A DNA stretch of 60,882 nt from Streptomyces gelaticus (GTDB lineage: Bacteria > Actinomycetota > Actinomycetes > Streptomycetales > Streptomycetaceae): contig NZ_BMTF01000035.1 of assembly GCF_014649535.1 (NCBI RefSeq), positions 1-60,882 of the forward strand, written 5' to 3'. The notes under the pieces are model-generated. The model was not told the origin of the DNA. It was given only the letters and a program-made list of their open reading frames with translations, and made no database searches. The stretch's first letter is position 1. Each line of letters begins with the position of its first letter. Made by a program: the position numbers and the translations under genes. This document shows, one piece after another, positions 53,543 through 60,882 of this stretch.

Positions 53543-54403
53543 ATGTTCATCCGTAAGCCCTCGGCGCTCGTCGCGCAGGCAGTCTGCGCCGGAGCCATCG
53601 CGACGGTCATCGGTACCGCCACTCCCGCATCGGCGCAGACGAACGTCCCATGCAGTGCGAGTGCCCTATTCACTGCCATCGCCAACGCCAACACCTCAGG
53701 GGGCGGAAGCCTGGTGCTGGCGCCGGGCTGCACCTATAGGCTCTCCTCGCCACTGCCGGACATCACCAGCACCATCGCCATCAACGCCCGGCACAGCACC
53801 ATCACCCGTGTGTCCACGACCAGCTTCGGCATTCTCTCCGTCAGCCCCAGTGGCAACCTCGCGCTCACGGACGCCACCATCACCAACGGCGACGCGCCGG
53901 ACTTCGGCGGCGGCATCGCCAATCGCGGCACGCTGACCGTGACCGACAGCGCCATCCGCAACAACCACGCCAACTTCTCGGGCGGAATCGGCGGCGGATC
54001 GGGTACCACCACCCGGATCGTGAGAACCTCCATCATGGGTAACACCGCCAACGTGAACGGTGGCGGCGTCGCCAACGACGGAAACATGACCATCTCCAAC
54101 AGCCGCATCATCGACAACACGGCTGGCGGCGCCGGAGGTGGCGCGGCCAACGACGGCACTCTGCGAATCGTCGACACCAACGTCAACGAGAACAGCGCCG
54201 GACGGGCCGGAGGTGTTGCCAACTTCGGAGGCGGCACGACGAGCATCACGTCCAGCAACGTCAACAGCAACGCGGCCCTCGTCGCCCCCGGCGGCGTCCT
54301 CAACGCCGGCGGCGTCGTCACCCTGCAATCCTCCCGCGTCAAGGGCAACCAGCCCACCAACTGCGCCGGCAGCGACATCCCCGTCCCGAACTGCGTCGGC
54401 TGA
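53543..54403 (+). CDS. Secreted right-handed beta-helix protein
   Basis: 286 residues; signal ALVAQAVCAGAIATVIG ending TPASA-QT. The mature protein is built of repeated rungs with the phrase GGGIANRGTLTVTDS, GGGVANDGNMTISNS, GGGAANDGTLRIVDT and GGVANFGGGT, the GGGIxN pattern of polymorphic-membrane-protein/pectate-lyase-like beta helices. No catalytic residues can be assigned. ATG 53543 follows GAAGGAG by 9 nt. It ends just before a strong hairpin. Probably a surface or matrix protein. Confidence 0.82.
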   Translation: MFIRKPSALVAQAVCAGAIATVIGTATPASAQTNVPCSASALFTAIANANTSGGGSLVLAPGCTYRLSSPLPDITSTIAINARHSTITRVSTTSFGILSVSPSGNLALTDATITNGDAPDFGGGIANRGTLTVTDSAIRNNHANFSGGIGGGSGTTTRIVRTSIMGNTANVNGGGVANDGNMTISNSRIIDNTAGGAGGGAANDGTLRIVDTNVNENSAGRAGGVANFGGGTTSITSSNVNSNAALVAPGGVLNAGGVVTLQSSRVKGNQPTNCAGSDIPVPNCVG

Positions 54404-54436
54404 AACAGCAGAGACCCCGCCCACCGATGGGATGCG

Positions 54437-54468
54437 TCAGAGGCCCCGGATCTCTCCGGGGCCTCTGA
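54437..54468. terminator. Strong hairpin after the beta-helix gene
   Basis: 13-bp stem TCAGAGGCCCCGG / CCGGGGCCTCTGA around ATCTCT, 33 bp past the stop codon. Confidence 0.85.
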
Positions 54469-54746
54469 TCCGTGTCATGACCTCCACCAGCACGCAGACG
54501 ATCGCGGCGAACAGCGTCTCATCAGCTCCACCTTCTTGCTGGGCCTGCCCCAGCCATTCGTTGAGGCACCCACGGGAGCTGGGTGTGGCTTTCATCAGGC
54601 TGCCGCTCGTGGCTTGAGACGCTTGGCCGCCCGGCTCCCCACGACGACTCGGCCGCCGAGTGGGAAATGCGAACAGGTCGCTGTGTAGAGCAATGCCGGC
54701 GAGATCGTCCGTGGTCTGTGCTGCACGCACAACGAGCTGGAGCACG

Positions 54747-54962
54747 ATGAACCGGATATGGGCCGGAACCGACTGCGGCAAAACCCACTACCACACTCTG
54801 GTCCTGGACAGTGAGGGTGAGCCCCTGCTGTCGCGGCGGGTGGCCAACGACGAGCCCGAGCTGCTGAAGCTGATCGGCGACGTCCTGGATCTTGCCGGCG
54901 GCCGACAGGTCACGTGGGCGTTGGACATGGCGGGCGACGGGCCTCGCGCTCGGCGTTCTTGA
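54747..54962 (+). mobile_element. IS110-type transposase, N-terminal remnant
   Basis: ATG 54747 opens MNRIWAGTDCGKTHYHTLVL, then SRRVANDEPELLKLIGDVL and VTWALDMAGDG, the RuvC-like DEDD N-terminus of IS110 transposases (the first D is in GTD). The frame ends at 54962 in unrelated sequence, so most of the gene is missing. Boundaries were not resolved. Confidence 0.7.
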
Positions 54963-54989
54963 CGGATTTCTTGTCGGCGGAGATCCGGA

Positions 54990-55920
54990 TGCAGCCCGCT
55001 TCGGCGAGAACGTGGATCTGCCGGTCGAGCTACTACCCCTTCCTTACGTGGTGGTCAAAGCGTTCACCGGACCGCTGGTGGACCGGGTCGGCCCGCGGGC
55101 CGCTTCCTGGACGGCCCATCTGGCCAGCGCGCTCCACGCCCTGGACCTGCTCTCCTTTCCCGTTCTGCTGGCCCTGGTCGCACTGATCGGCACGGCCCGG
55201 GGCCCCGGCGACCCGGCCAACGAGGTGACGGTCCCGGAGCCGGCCGAGCGCGGCCGAGTGCCGCTGGAGCGGGCCGCCGGTCTGTCCGGCGTGTCCGAGC
55301 GGCTCGCCTCCACCGTCGGCCTGGCGGTCGGCGGATCCCTGGTGGCGCTGCTCGGTCCCCTGACAACGCTGACCGTCAATTCGGGCTGCTTCGCCCTCGG
55401 ATCATTGATCATCAAACTCGTGCTGCCTCGTGGCAGGGGCACGCGGCCGAGGAAGCCCCCTCGCCGACCACGGAGACGGGCCCCGGCTACTGGCAGTGGT
55501 TCTGCGAGGACTTCACCTTCCTGCGCGACGAGCCGTTGCTGCTCACCGTCATCGTCATGGTCGGCATCACCAAGCTGCTGGACGCAGCGTTCACCGCGGT
55601 GTCCGTACCCGTCTGGGGCCCGGGAGTCCGGCAATGGGCCGACCGTGATCGGCCTGATGGGCAGCGTGATGGGGGCCGCGGCGGTCGGCGGGAGCCTGAT
55701 CGCCGCGGTGGTCGCACACCGGCTGCAGCGGCGGATAGTGGTTCTCACCGGTTCCTGCCGGCCGGGGCACCGAGGTTCCTGGTCCTCACCTTCGACGCCC
55801 CGTTGGGGATAGTACTGGCCATCTTCGCGGTAAGCGGGTTCGGTGCCGTCCTCGTCGAGCCGCTCGGCCCGTGTTCACTGGCTCACCGATCAAGTGGGCG
55901 ACCAGTTCACAGGCAGGGTG
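54990..55920 (+). pseudogene. MFS transporter, multiply frameshifted
   Basis: Fragments of one transporter can be strung together. YVVVKAFTGPLVDRVGPRAA to LTVNSGCFALGSLIIKLVL lies in one frame. PLLLTVIVMVGITKLLDAAF lies in a second. GNGPTVIGLMGSVMGAAAVG is back in the first, and FLVLTFDAPLGIVLAIFAVS is in the second. At least three indels and a missing N-terminus make it dead. The order matches MFS exporters with 12 helices. It abuts the IS110 scrap. Confidence 0.65.
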
Positions 55921-56084
55921 GAGCTGGCACCTCTATAACCTTTCAGCAGACAGACAAGACCGCCGTCTCCCTCTGCGTCTGCCAAATGATCGGCCGAACA
56001 AGTCCAAGCCGTCGGAGTTGCTGTTCTGTCTCGATGAGACATTCTGCGGCCGGGCTGTGGGTCGCGTGAGGCAGAGTTTCCGTC

Positions 56085-56882
56085 ATGGGAACGAGTCTTG
56101 GGACTGTGGTGGTCACCGGTGCGGCCGGGCGAATTGGGTCGGTGGTACGGGTCGGTCTGCGCGGTGAAGCGGAACGCTTGGTGCTCGTCGATCGCGTCGG
56201 CCTTGCTGCGCAGTCGCCGGCCGAGGAGGTACGACAGCTTGATCTGCGCGACGCCGAGGCGGTGACAGCGGCCTTGGAAGGTGCGGACGCGGTGGTGCAT
56301 CTGGGCGGGGTCCCGGATGAGGCACCGCTGCCGGAACTGTTGGATGGCAATGTTAAGGGAACGCACAACGTGCTGGAGGGTGCACGTCGGCAAGGGGTGG
56401 GGCGGGTAGTCCTCGCCAGCAGTAACCGGCTCACCGGCTTCTATCCGGTCTCGACGACCGTCACACCCGAGCTGCCGCCACGCCCGGACGGTCTCTATGG
56501 GGTGAGCAAGGTAGCGGTTGAGGCTCTGGGACGTCTGTATGCGGACAAATTCGGTCTGTCCGTGGTGTGTCTGCGTATCGGGAGCTTTGAAGACGCGCCG
56601 ACCGAGCAACGTCATCTGGCCACCTGGCTGAGCCCGCGCGACTGTCTCGGCTTCGTCCGCGCGGCTCTCACCGCCATCGACATCAACTTCGCAACCGTGT
56701 ATGCCGTTTCCGCCAATACGCGGCGGTTCTGGGACATCGAGGCCGGGTCGGCTCTGGGATACACGCCCATGGACGACGCGGAAACCTTCACACCGCGCAT
56801 TCCGCCGGCAGGGGACGCGGCGGAACACGATGTGCAGGGCGGTGCATACGCCAGCGCGGAATACACGCTCCGACACGTCTGA
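56085..56882 (+). CDS. Uronate dehydrogenase-type NAD-dependent SDR
   Basis: 265 residues from ATG 56085. VVVTGAAGRIGSVVR is the glycine-rich NAD loop. VVLASSNRLTGFYP matches the SSN-x-x-GFY phrase of uronate dehydrogenases, and YGVSKVAVEALGRLYAD gives the catalytic YxxxK. The length fits Udh, which oxidises D-glucuronate or D-galacturonate to the aldaric acid lactone. The decayed mannonate dehydratase, fructuronate reductase and sugar transporter at 29.5-34.4 kb suggest that uronate use was once a broader trait here. Single gene. Confidence 0.82.
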   Translation: MGTSLGTVVVTGAAGRIGSVVRVGLRGEAERLVLVDRVGLAAQSPAEEVRQLDLRDAEAVTAALEGADAVVHLGGVPDEAPLPELLDGNVKGTHNVLEGARRQGVGRVVLASSNRLTGFYPVSTTVTPELPPRPDGLYGVSKVAVEALGRLYADKFGLSVVCLRIGSFEDAPTEQRHLATWLSPRDCLGFVRAALTAIDINFATVYAVSANTRRFWDIEAGSALGYTPMDDAETFTPRIPPAGDAAEHDVQGGAYASAEYTLRHV

Positions 56883-56896
56883 GAGGACGGTTCGTG

Positions 56897-57010
56897 AGCT
56901 GATATCCGTTTCTGGGTGAGGTTGGGGCAAGGCTGCTGGTCCCGGGGCTTCGGCGGGCTACTGCTGCCTGGCGAAGCCGCCGGCGTCGGCTTTGTCGAGG
57001 ACGTTGAATC
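56897..57010. repeat. Truncated second copy of the IS5-type element end (copy A)
   Basis: AGCTGATATCCGTTTCTGGG and the following 95 bp are about 85% identical to 57412-57525, in the same orientation. On the minus strand it encodes FNVLDKADAGGFARQQ and a stop. This is the paralogue of LNVLTEVDAGSFSRKQ, the end of the passenger gene in the fuller copy. It is the scar of a diverged relative rather than a recent duplication. Confidence 0.7.
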
Positions 57011-57060
57011 TGCCTGAGCGCTCGTCCGCGTAGGATGCGCTCCACGAACTGGTCGTACGG

Positions 57061-57324
57061 GTGAGGGGTTGGGGACTGAAGGTGTTGGGGGGCAGGAAAA
57101 AGGAGGGCGGGCTGCCGAGGATCCCGCGGAGCGTGGATCCACGGCGAGCCCGTGCCTTGCCGGTTCCGGCCGAGGCGCAGGCCGACGCGCGCATGTTCAT
57201 GCTGGGTGGCGACACCCTTCGAGCGGTCAAGGTGATCGTGGACGCGACGGGCTACGACCTGCGCCAGGCCCGGGACATCGTGTATGCGCTGGTCTACGAC
57301 ATTGAGGTGCCGAGGGGGAGCTGA
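57061..57324 (+). CDS. Small protein with ribosomal L7/L12 C-domain-like fold
   Basis: 87 residues from GTG 57061. The C-terminal half MLGGDTLRAVKVIVDATGYD followed by LRQARDIVYALVYD has the alpha-alpha pattern of the L7/L12 C-terminal domain (GKKIEAIKxVREATGLGLKEAK). The basic N-terminus is unfamiliar. Such small Streptomyces proteins are widespread and of unknown role. It sits between two element ends (56897-57010 and 57412-57525), so it may be cargo or a bystander. Confidence 0.6.
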   Translation: MRGWGLKVLGGRKKEGGLPRIPRSVDPRRARALPVPAEAQADARMFMLGGDTLRAVKVIVDATGYDLRQARDIVYALVYDIEVPRGS

Positions 57325-57411
57325 GCCGAGGCGCGACGCACGCGGATCCGGATGTCCTCCGTGATCGTCGAGGTGAGGCTTGGGGCAGGTGATCAGAGGA
57401 CAGGTTTCGAA

Positions 57412-57525
57412 AGCTGATATCCGTTTCTGGGTGAGGGTGGGGCAAGGCTGCTGGTCGCGGAGCTTCCGTCGACTACTGCTTCCTGCTGAAGCTGCCAGCG
57501 TCGACCTCGGTGAGGACGTTGAGCT
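57412..57525. repeat. IS5-type element end (copy B)
   Basis: The fuller copy of the 114-bp sequence seen at 56897. It covers the stop end of the passenger gene and about 60 bp beyond, with AGCTGATATCCGTTTCTGGG at the outer edge. I could not find a matching inverted repeat near 58700-58800, so the right end of the element may be lost. Confidence 0.6.
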
Positions 57526-57877
57526 TGACGAGGCGTTTCAGCTTGGCGCGGGTGCCTTCGATGTTCTTCGGCAGCAGTTCGTGGTCGAGGGCTTGGCAGA
57601 CGTCGCGAGCCCGGAGGGGGCCGGTGGCCTCGTTGAAGACGGTGAGGATGCGGGGGTAGTCCGGGTGCTCGGGCAGGTCTGGCGAGGCCGACTGGACCGG
57701 GAAGCGGTCAGCGAGAGCAGTGATGGTCTTCCTGGTTATCGCGAGGTGCTCGAGATGGGTCTCAGCCTCTCGCAGTCGGCCCTTCAGTTCGTCGATCTGC
57801 GTGCGGAGTTCGTCGGCCAGGGTCCGGGCGGCGTCTTCCTGGAGGTCGAGCGCGTCGAGCAGGGGCTTGATGTTCAC
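57473..57877 (-). CDS. IS-passenger coiled-coil protein
   Basis: 134 residues from GTG 57877, which overlaps the transposase TGA (GTGA). Residues 10-60 are a coiled coil (LADELRTQIDELKGRLREAE), followed by a winged-helix-like domain (RILTVFNEATGPLRARDVCQ, AKLKRLVKLNVLTEVDAGSF). Proteins of this kind follow IS5-group transposases in several Streptomyces elements. A DNA-binding accessory role is plausible but unproven. Confidence 0.65.
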   Translation of the reverse strand: MNIKPLLDALDLQEDAARTLADELRTQIDELKGRLREAETHLEHLAITRKTITALADRFPVQSASPDLPEHPDYPRILTVFNEATGPLRARDVCQALDHELLPKNIEGTRAKLKRLVKLNVLTEVDAGSFSRKQ

Positions 57878-58694
57878 GCCGTCACCGCTTCCGCATCGCG
57901 CCAGGTGGGGGTGCTCGCTCCGGTCAGGCGGCGGACCATCACGTGGGTCATCGCCCAGTAGACGCGCGAGGCGGAGGAGGACAGGCGGTGCTCGTAGTCG
58001 CGGACCAGGCGCCGGTGCAGTATCAAGACGCCGTAGGTCTGCTCGACACTCCACCGCTTCGGCTGCGGGACGAACCCCGCCTCCTGTGGGTTTCGTCCGA
58101 CGATCTCGACCTCGATGCCCAGGCCGCTGCCGTGCGCGACGACCTGGTTCTTGAAGCCCTGGTCGACCAGTGCCTTGCGGACGGTTTCCCCGGCGCGCTC
58201 GACGATCTGGTTCAGCAGGTCGACCCCCGCGGCGTTGTCGTGCGTGTTCGCGGCCAGCACGATGACGGCGATGACCAGACCGAGCACGTCGACGGTCAGT
58301 CCCCGCTTGCGGCCCGGGACCTTCTTCGCCGGATCCCGGCCGGTCGTGGCGGCAGGGACCCCAGCGGCTACGCGGACGCTCTGGGTGTCCAGGATTACCA
58401 GGGTCGGGTCCTCTAATCGGCCGGCCTTCTCCCTCACCTGGCAGCGCAGGAGTTCATGGATGACCTGGTCGGTTCCGTCGTCGCGCTCTTCGGCGGCAGA
58501 TCGTGCGGGAGGTAGGCCCACTGGCAGCCGGTCCGGCCCTGATAGAGGAGCGCGTTCACGATCTCCCTCATCGCGTAGGCGCCCTGGTGACCGCTGACCG
58601 AGCGGTGCCGTTCCTTCCACGCCGTGATCACCGGGTCGATCAGAGCCCACTGCTCGTCCGATAAGTCGCTTGGGTACGGCGTGCGTTCACTCAC
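57874..58694 (-). pseudogene. IS5 family transposase, internally deleted
   Basis: GTG 58694 starts VSERTPYPSDLSDEQWALID, and the N-terminal domain runs to WAYLPHDLPP. The expected KYYFYKWR segment is missing and the frame changes near 58490. The DDE domain then continues intact: VILDTQSVRVAAG (D), KALVDQGFKN (D) and KRWSVEQTYGVL (E). The gene ends AEAVTA with TGA overlapping the passenger gene. The small deletion makes it inactive unless frameshifting rescues it. Confidence 0.8.
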
Positions 58695-58984
58695 CCCGCC
58701 ACCTGAACGGACCACCGTCTGCGGACCGGTAGATTCCGCCCGCACCCACACCATCAGGCGATGACAAAACCATTCAAATTCTTACGAACCGCCCTCTGAG
58801 CGCGGCCAACCGCTGCAGTGAGGCATCTCAGCCGCAGCTCTTGATCACAGCGGTTCGCGGTGCGGGCAGCGGGCTGACTCGGGCCGTTCCGGCAGCGTCT
58901 TCGCAGCGCTGGACGATCTCCTCGTGCTCTGCAGCACAGCACTCGCTGGGCTGCAGGGCTTACGATCCGGAGCGCAACCCCAGA

Positions 58985-59400
58985 GCGCTGTGTTCCACCA
59001 CTCTTGAGGGAAGATCGCTCTTTCCCGAAGCCCGAGCAGTCAACTTCACGAGATCGGCCCGGAGATCGGCGGCGGGCTCACCAAGGACAATCGCGCTGGT
59101 GATCAGCTCCAGCATCAGTCAGTCGTACTCCTCCCCCATACTCCGATAGCGCTCGCGATCGGCCTCCACAACAGCAGAGGCGATCTTCCTCCCACCACCA
59201 GTCACTGGGCAAAGGTCGCCTCATGGACGCCGTGACCAGTCCAACTTCGGCACATAAAAAGGACATCGCCTTCAACGAAGACGTTCCACTTCTCGTCCAT
59301 GTCCCGGGCTCGATATCCGCGCCGGATCCGGCCCCAGCCCTCGTCAGTCCAGACTGATCCGGCAACGGAGACACCGGTCGGGGCGTGTTGATCGGATGGA
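58985..59400 (-). pseudogene. Decayed gene of unknown family
   Basis: The minus strand reads VWTDEGWGRIRRGYRARDMD, then EKWNVFVEGDVLFMCRSWTG and EATFA. After a one-base shift near 59200 it continues KIASAVVEADRERYRSMGEE, hits an in-frame TGA where a Cys-like codon is expected, and goes on LMLELITSAIVLGEPAADLR. This is a clear protein with one indel and one nonsense codon. I recall similar small Streptomyces proteins but no function. Confidence 0.5.
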
Positions 59401-59444
59401 GGCGCCGGAACGACTCTCGGGTGAGCGGGGCATCGGCAGTCATG

Positions 59445-59810
59445 AAGTGATCCAACGGAAGCACCACTCCAACAGGACGTCCTGCGGATCAGCGTCTCCA
59501 TCCACACCCGAGCCGTCCGCACCTACGAATGAATCCGCATGCTCTCGCGCGACTGCCGCACCACCACCCTGCTCGGCGACGCGACCACCCACTACGGACG
59601 GATCGCCGAAACCCTCCACATCTTGCGCCTGGCCGACAAGCCCGGATATCGGCGGCAGATCAAGGTGCAGGCCTACTCCAGGAAGGCTCCACGCACTCGC
59701 CCGGAAGACCGTCCATGGATGTGCCGGGCAGCTCTACCAGCTCGATCAACGCGGCATGGAAGAACCAGATTGGCACCCTCGGCCTGGTCCTCTGCCGAAT
59801 CGAATGACGA
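59445..59810 (+). mobile_element. Tn3-family transposase C-terminal remnant
   Basis: LGDATTHYGRIAETLHILRL followed by ADKPGYRRQIKVQA is a conserved stretch near the end of Tn3-type transposases. The next part, GRLHALARKTVHGCAGQLYQ, lies in another frame, and QIGTLGLVLCRIE in a third. Several indels and no N-terminal region: a fossil. Confidence 0.65.
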
Positions 59811-60460
59811 GCCGGTCTCGAACCTCTGGCGCGACGCAGGTCAACTCTCTCAACACTCCTCCAGCAGGTGGTGGAGTTCCTGCGTATCCTACGGGAATGG
59901 TCCGCACACGCACCACCATTTCACTTTCGCGGAGCGTGAAGAGCACCCGCTTCCAAATACCCAATACGGCGCTCAGGATTATGGGAGATTACCAATCCCG
60001 AAGACCGTTGCCCGTTGCTCATCCGGGCGAACAACCCGCAGTAGCAGAATCGGGATTGGGCCCAGATCCTGGATACAGGCATGAAGCCGATCGCGACGTC
60101 GGGCCCGTACGTACCGTGGCGGGTGCTGGGCGAACCAGGATTACGGGTGCGGACGTAACGCGGACACCCGTGCTCCCGCGCCGCCGCCGAAGCGGCTCTC
60201 GTGCCCTGAATGGCCTTGTGTCGGCGGTTGGTGACTGTGGCTGTTCTGCGCGGATATGCGAGGCGCGCTTCGGGTGGTCTGCGTCGTCGGCTCGCCCGAT
60301 GGTGGGACGGCGGCTGGGACATGTCCGGGACACGGCGAATCCCTGGTCGCTCCTAGCGGTGTTCGTCCAGAGTGGGCACCAGGCAAAGGGTTGCACCAGT
60401 ACAACCACGTCCCCTGGCACGCTCAGGGATGCTCCGTACTGTCAGAAGGAGAATTACACC
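59811..60460. other. Non-coding stretch before the small secreted protein
   Basis: 650 bp with only shadow frames. A long open frame passes through it in phase with the gene at 60461, but its composition is not protein-like. AGAAGGAG at 60445-60452 is the ribosome site of the next gene. Confidence 0.35.
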
Positions 60461-60751
60461 ATGCGTAAACGCACTGCCGTTCTGGGTGCTTTCGGCGCCG
60501 CCGCTGTCACGCTAGCCGTCTCGACCAGTACCCAGGCCGCCACATGGACGCCCACGGGGGCCACCCAACACGCCAATATCCGAGAGTGCTATCGCGCCAC
60601 TTGTAAGTCAACGGGCGTCATTTTCCCAGGGATGGGCGTCTGGTGGTCGCACTACGCGTACAACGACGCGCACAACAAGTGGTACTACGTCAGAAATGAC
60701 AACGGAAATACCGGCTGGGTGTATTGCGGAAACGTCACCGCTGGCTGCTGA
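60461..60751 (+). CDS. Small secreted SH3-like protein
   Basis: 96 residues from ATG 60461 with AAGGAG 8 nt upstream. The signal peptide FGAAAVTLAVSTSTQA is cleaved before ATWTP. The mature part has the phrases HANIRECYRATCKSTGVIFP and WYYVRNDNGNTGWVYCGNVT, the pattern of bacterial SH3 domains (NIR...W.YV....GWV). Four Cys likely form two disulfides. Such proteins bind cell-wall material. A hairpin at 60767 ends the transcript. Confidence 0.8.
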   Translation: MRKRTAVLGAFGAAAVTLAVSTSTQAATWTPTGATQHANIRECYRATCKSTGVIFPGMGVWWSHYAYNDAHNKWYYVRNDNGNTGWVYCGNVTAGC

Positions 60752-60766
60752 GGGTCCCACGCAGAA

Positions 60767-60797
60767 GGCTCCACCGTCAGACTGTGACGGCGGAGCC
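60767..60797. terminator. Hairpin after the SH3-like gene
   Basis: GGCTCCACCGTCA and TGACGGCGGAGCC pair with one mismatch around GACTG, 16 bp after the stop codon. Confidence 0.8.
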
Positions 60798-60844
60798 CAA
60801 GGGCTGGGTGTGTCAATTTAACGGCTGATCTTGGTTGTTGAGGT

Positions 60845-60882
60845 TCAGTTGTTGGCCGGGGTGAGCCGGCCCTCGAAGGCGA
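60845..60882 (-). CDS. Possible C-terminal end of a gene entering from the right
   Basis: The last 38 bases read on the minus strand AFEGRLTPANN and a TGA at 60847-60845. Composition is coding-like and the phrase resembles some transposase ends, but eleven residues are too few to name it. Confidence 0.3.
   Translation of the reverse strand, partial: AFEGRLTPANN

Overview
The window looks like Streptomyces or a close relative. It is about 70% GC with strongly GC-biased third codon positions. GTG and TTG starts are common, and the families (PucR, KimA-type permease, MAB_1171c family, I-E Cas2) are typical of the genus. The very high load of transposase scraps, frameshifted genes and truncated genes suggests an accessory, chromosome-arm-like region rather than core genome.

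Layout. 0-3.6 kb: a partial secreted protein, then the remains of an integrated element (HTH gene, zinc-ribbon gene, integrase tail) around a SAM methyltransferase, a CPBP membrane protease and a transposase tail. 3.7-9.7 kb: alanine racemase, a broken and an intact PucR regulator, and a divergent amino-acid permease. 9.8-12.5 kb: two decayed genes (DCC thiol oxidoreductase, serine hydrolase) and an endonuclease VII-fold protein. 12.6-17 kb: MarR/M24 peptidase operon and a KimA-like K+ transporter. 17-23 kb: GNAT, VOC remnant, phospholipid methyltransferase, two-component system and small proteins. 23.4-25.4 kb: IS110 remnant followed by two lipoprotein genes that share a promoter motif. 25.4-27.7 kb: XRE / ImmA-like peptidase / MAB_1171c membrane protein cassette. 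28.1-29.4 kb: a GNAT-AAA+ fusion.

29.5-34.4 kb is a collapsed uronate/amino-sugar utilisation locus. It holds a frameshifted mannonate dehydratase, a three-part in-frame chimera (NagA head, secreted Ig/TIM-barrel protein, fructuronate-reductase tail) and a solute-binding-protein/permease chimera. A complete uronate dehydrogenase lies at 56 kb. 35.1-36.6 kb has a 24-residue peptide gene whose stop codon overlaps the start of a cytochrome P450, the architecture of minimal P450-RiPP clusters. 36.8-40.5 kb carries a membrane protein and then, on the same strand, a macro-domain gene followed by a fusion of a uracil-DNA-glycosylase-like domain with an R-S-E ADP-ribosyltransferase. That pair is the best candidate for an undescribed toxin/antidote or phage-defence system.

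41.3-47.2 kb: collapsed lysyltransferase-like gene, membrane protein, APC permease, PIG-L deacetylase with a lectin tail, esterase remnant and a CHMI-type tautomerase. 48.4-52.6 kb: secreted proteins, including a trypsin-like protease with beta-propeller-like repeats and an M1 lipoprotein aminopeptidase. 52.6-53.3 kb: a dead type I-E CRISPR adaptation locus (cas1 tail, frameshifted cas2, leader, two degenerate repeats). 53.5-60.9 kb: beta-helix secreted protein, IS110 and MFS remnants, uronate dehydrogenase, a partly duplicated IS5-type element around an L7/L12-like small protein, a Tn3 transposase remnant and a small secreted SH3-like protein.

Many coding scraps carry single-base indels or nonsense codons. 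I cannot tell genuine decay from sequencing error by reading alone. The large in-frame chimeras, however, cannot be explained by single-base errors.
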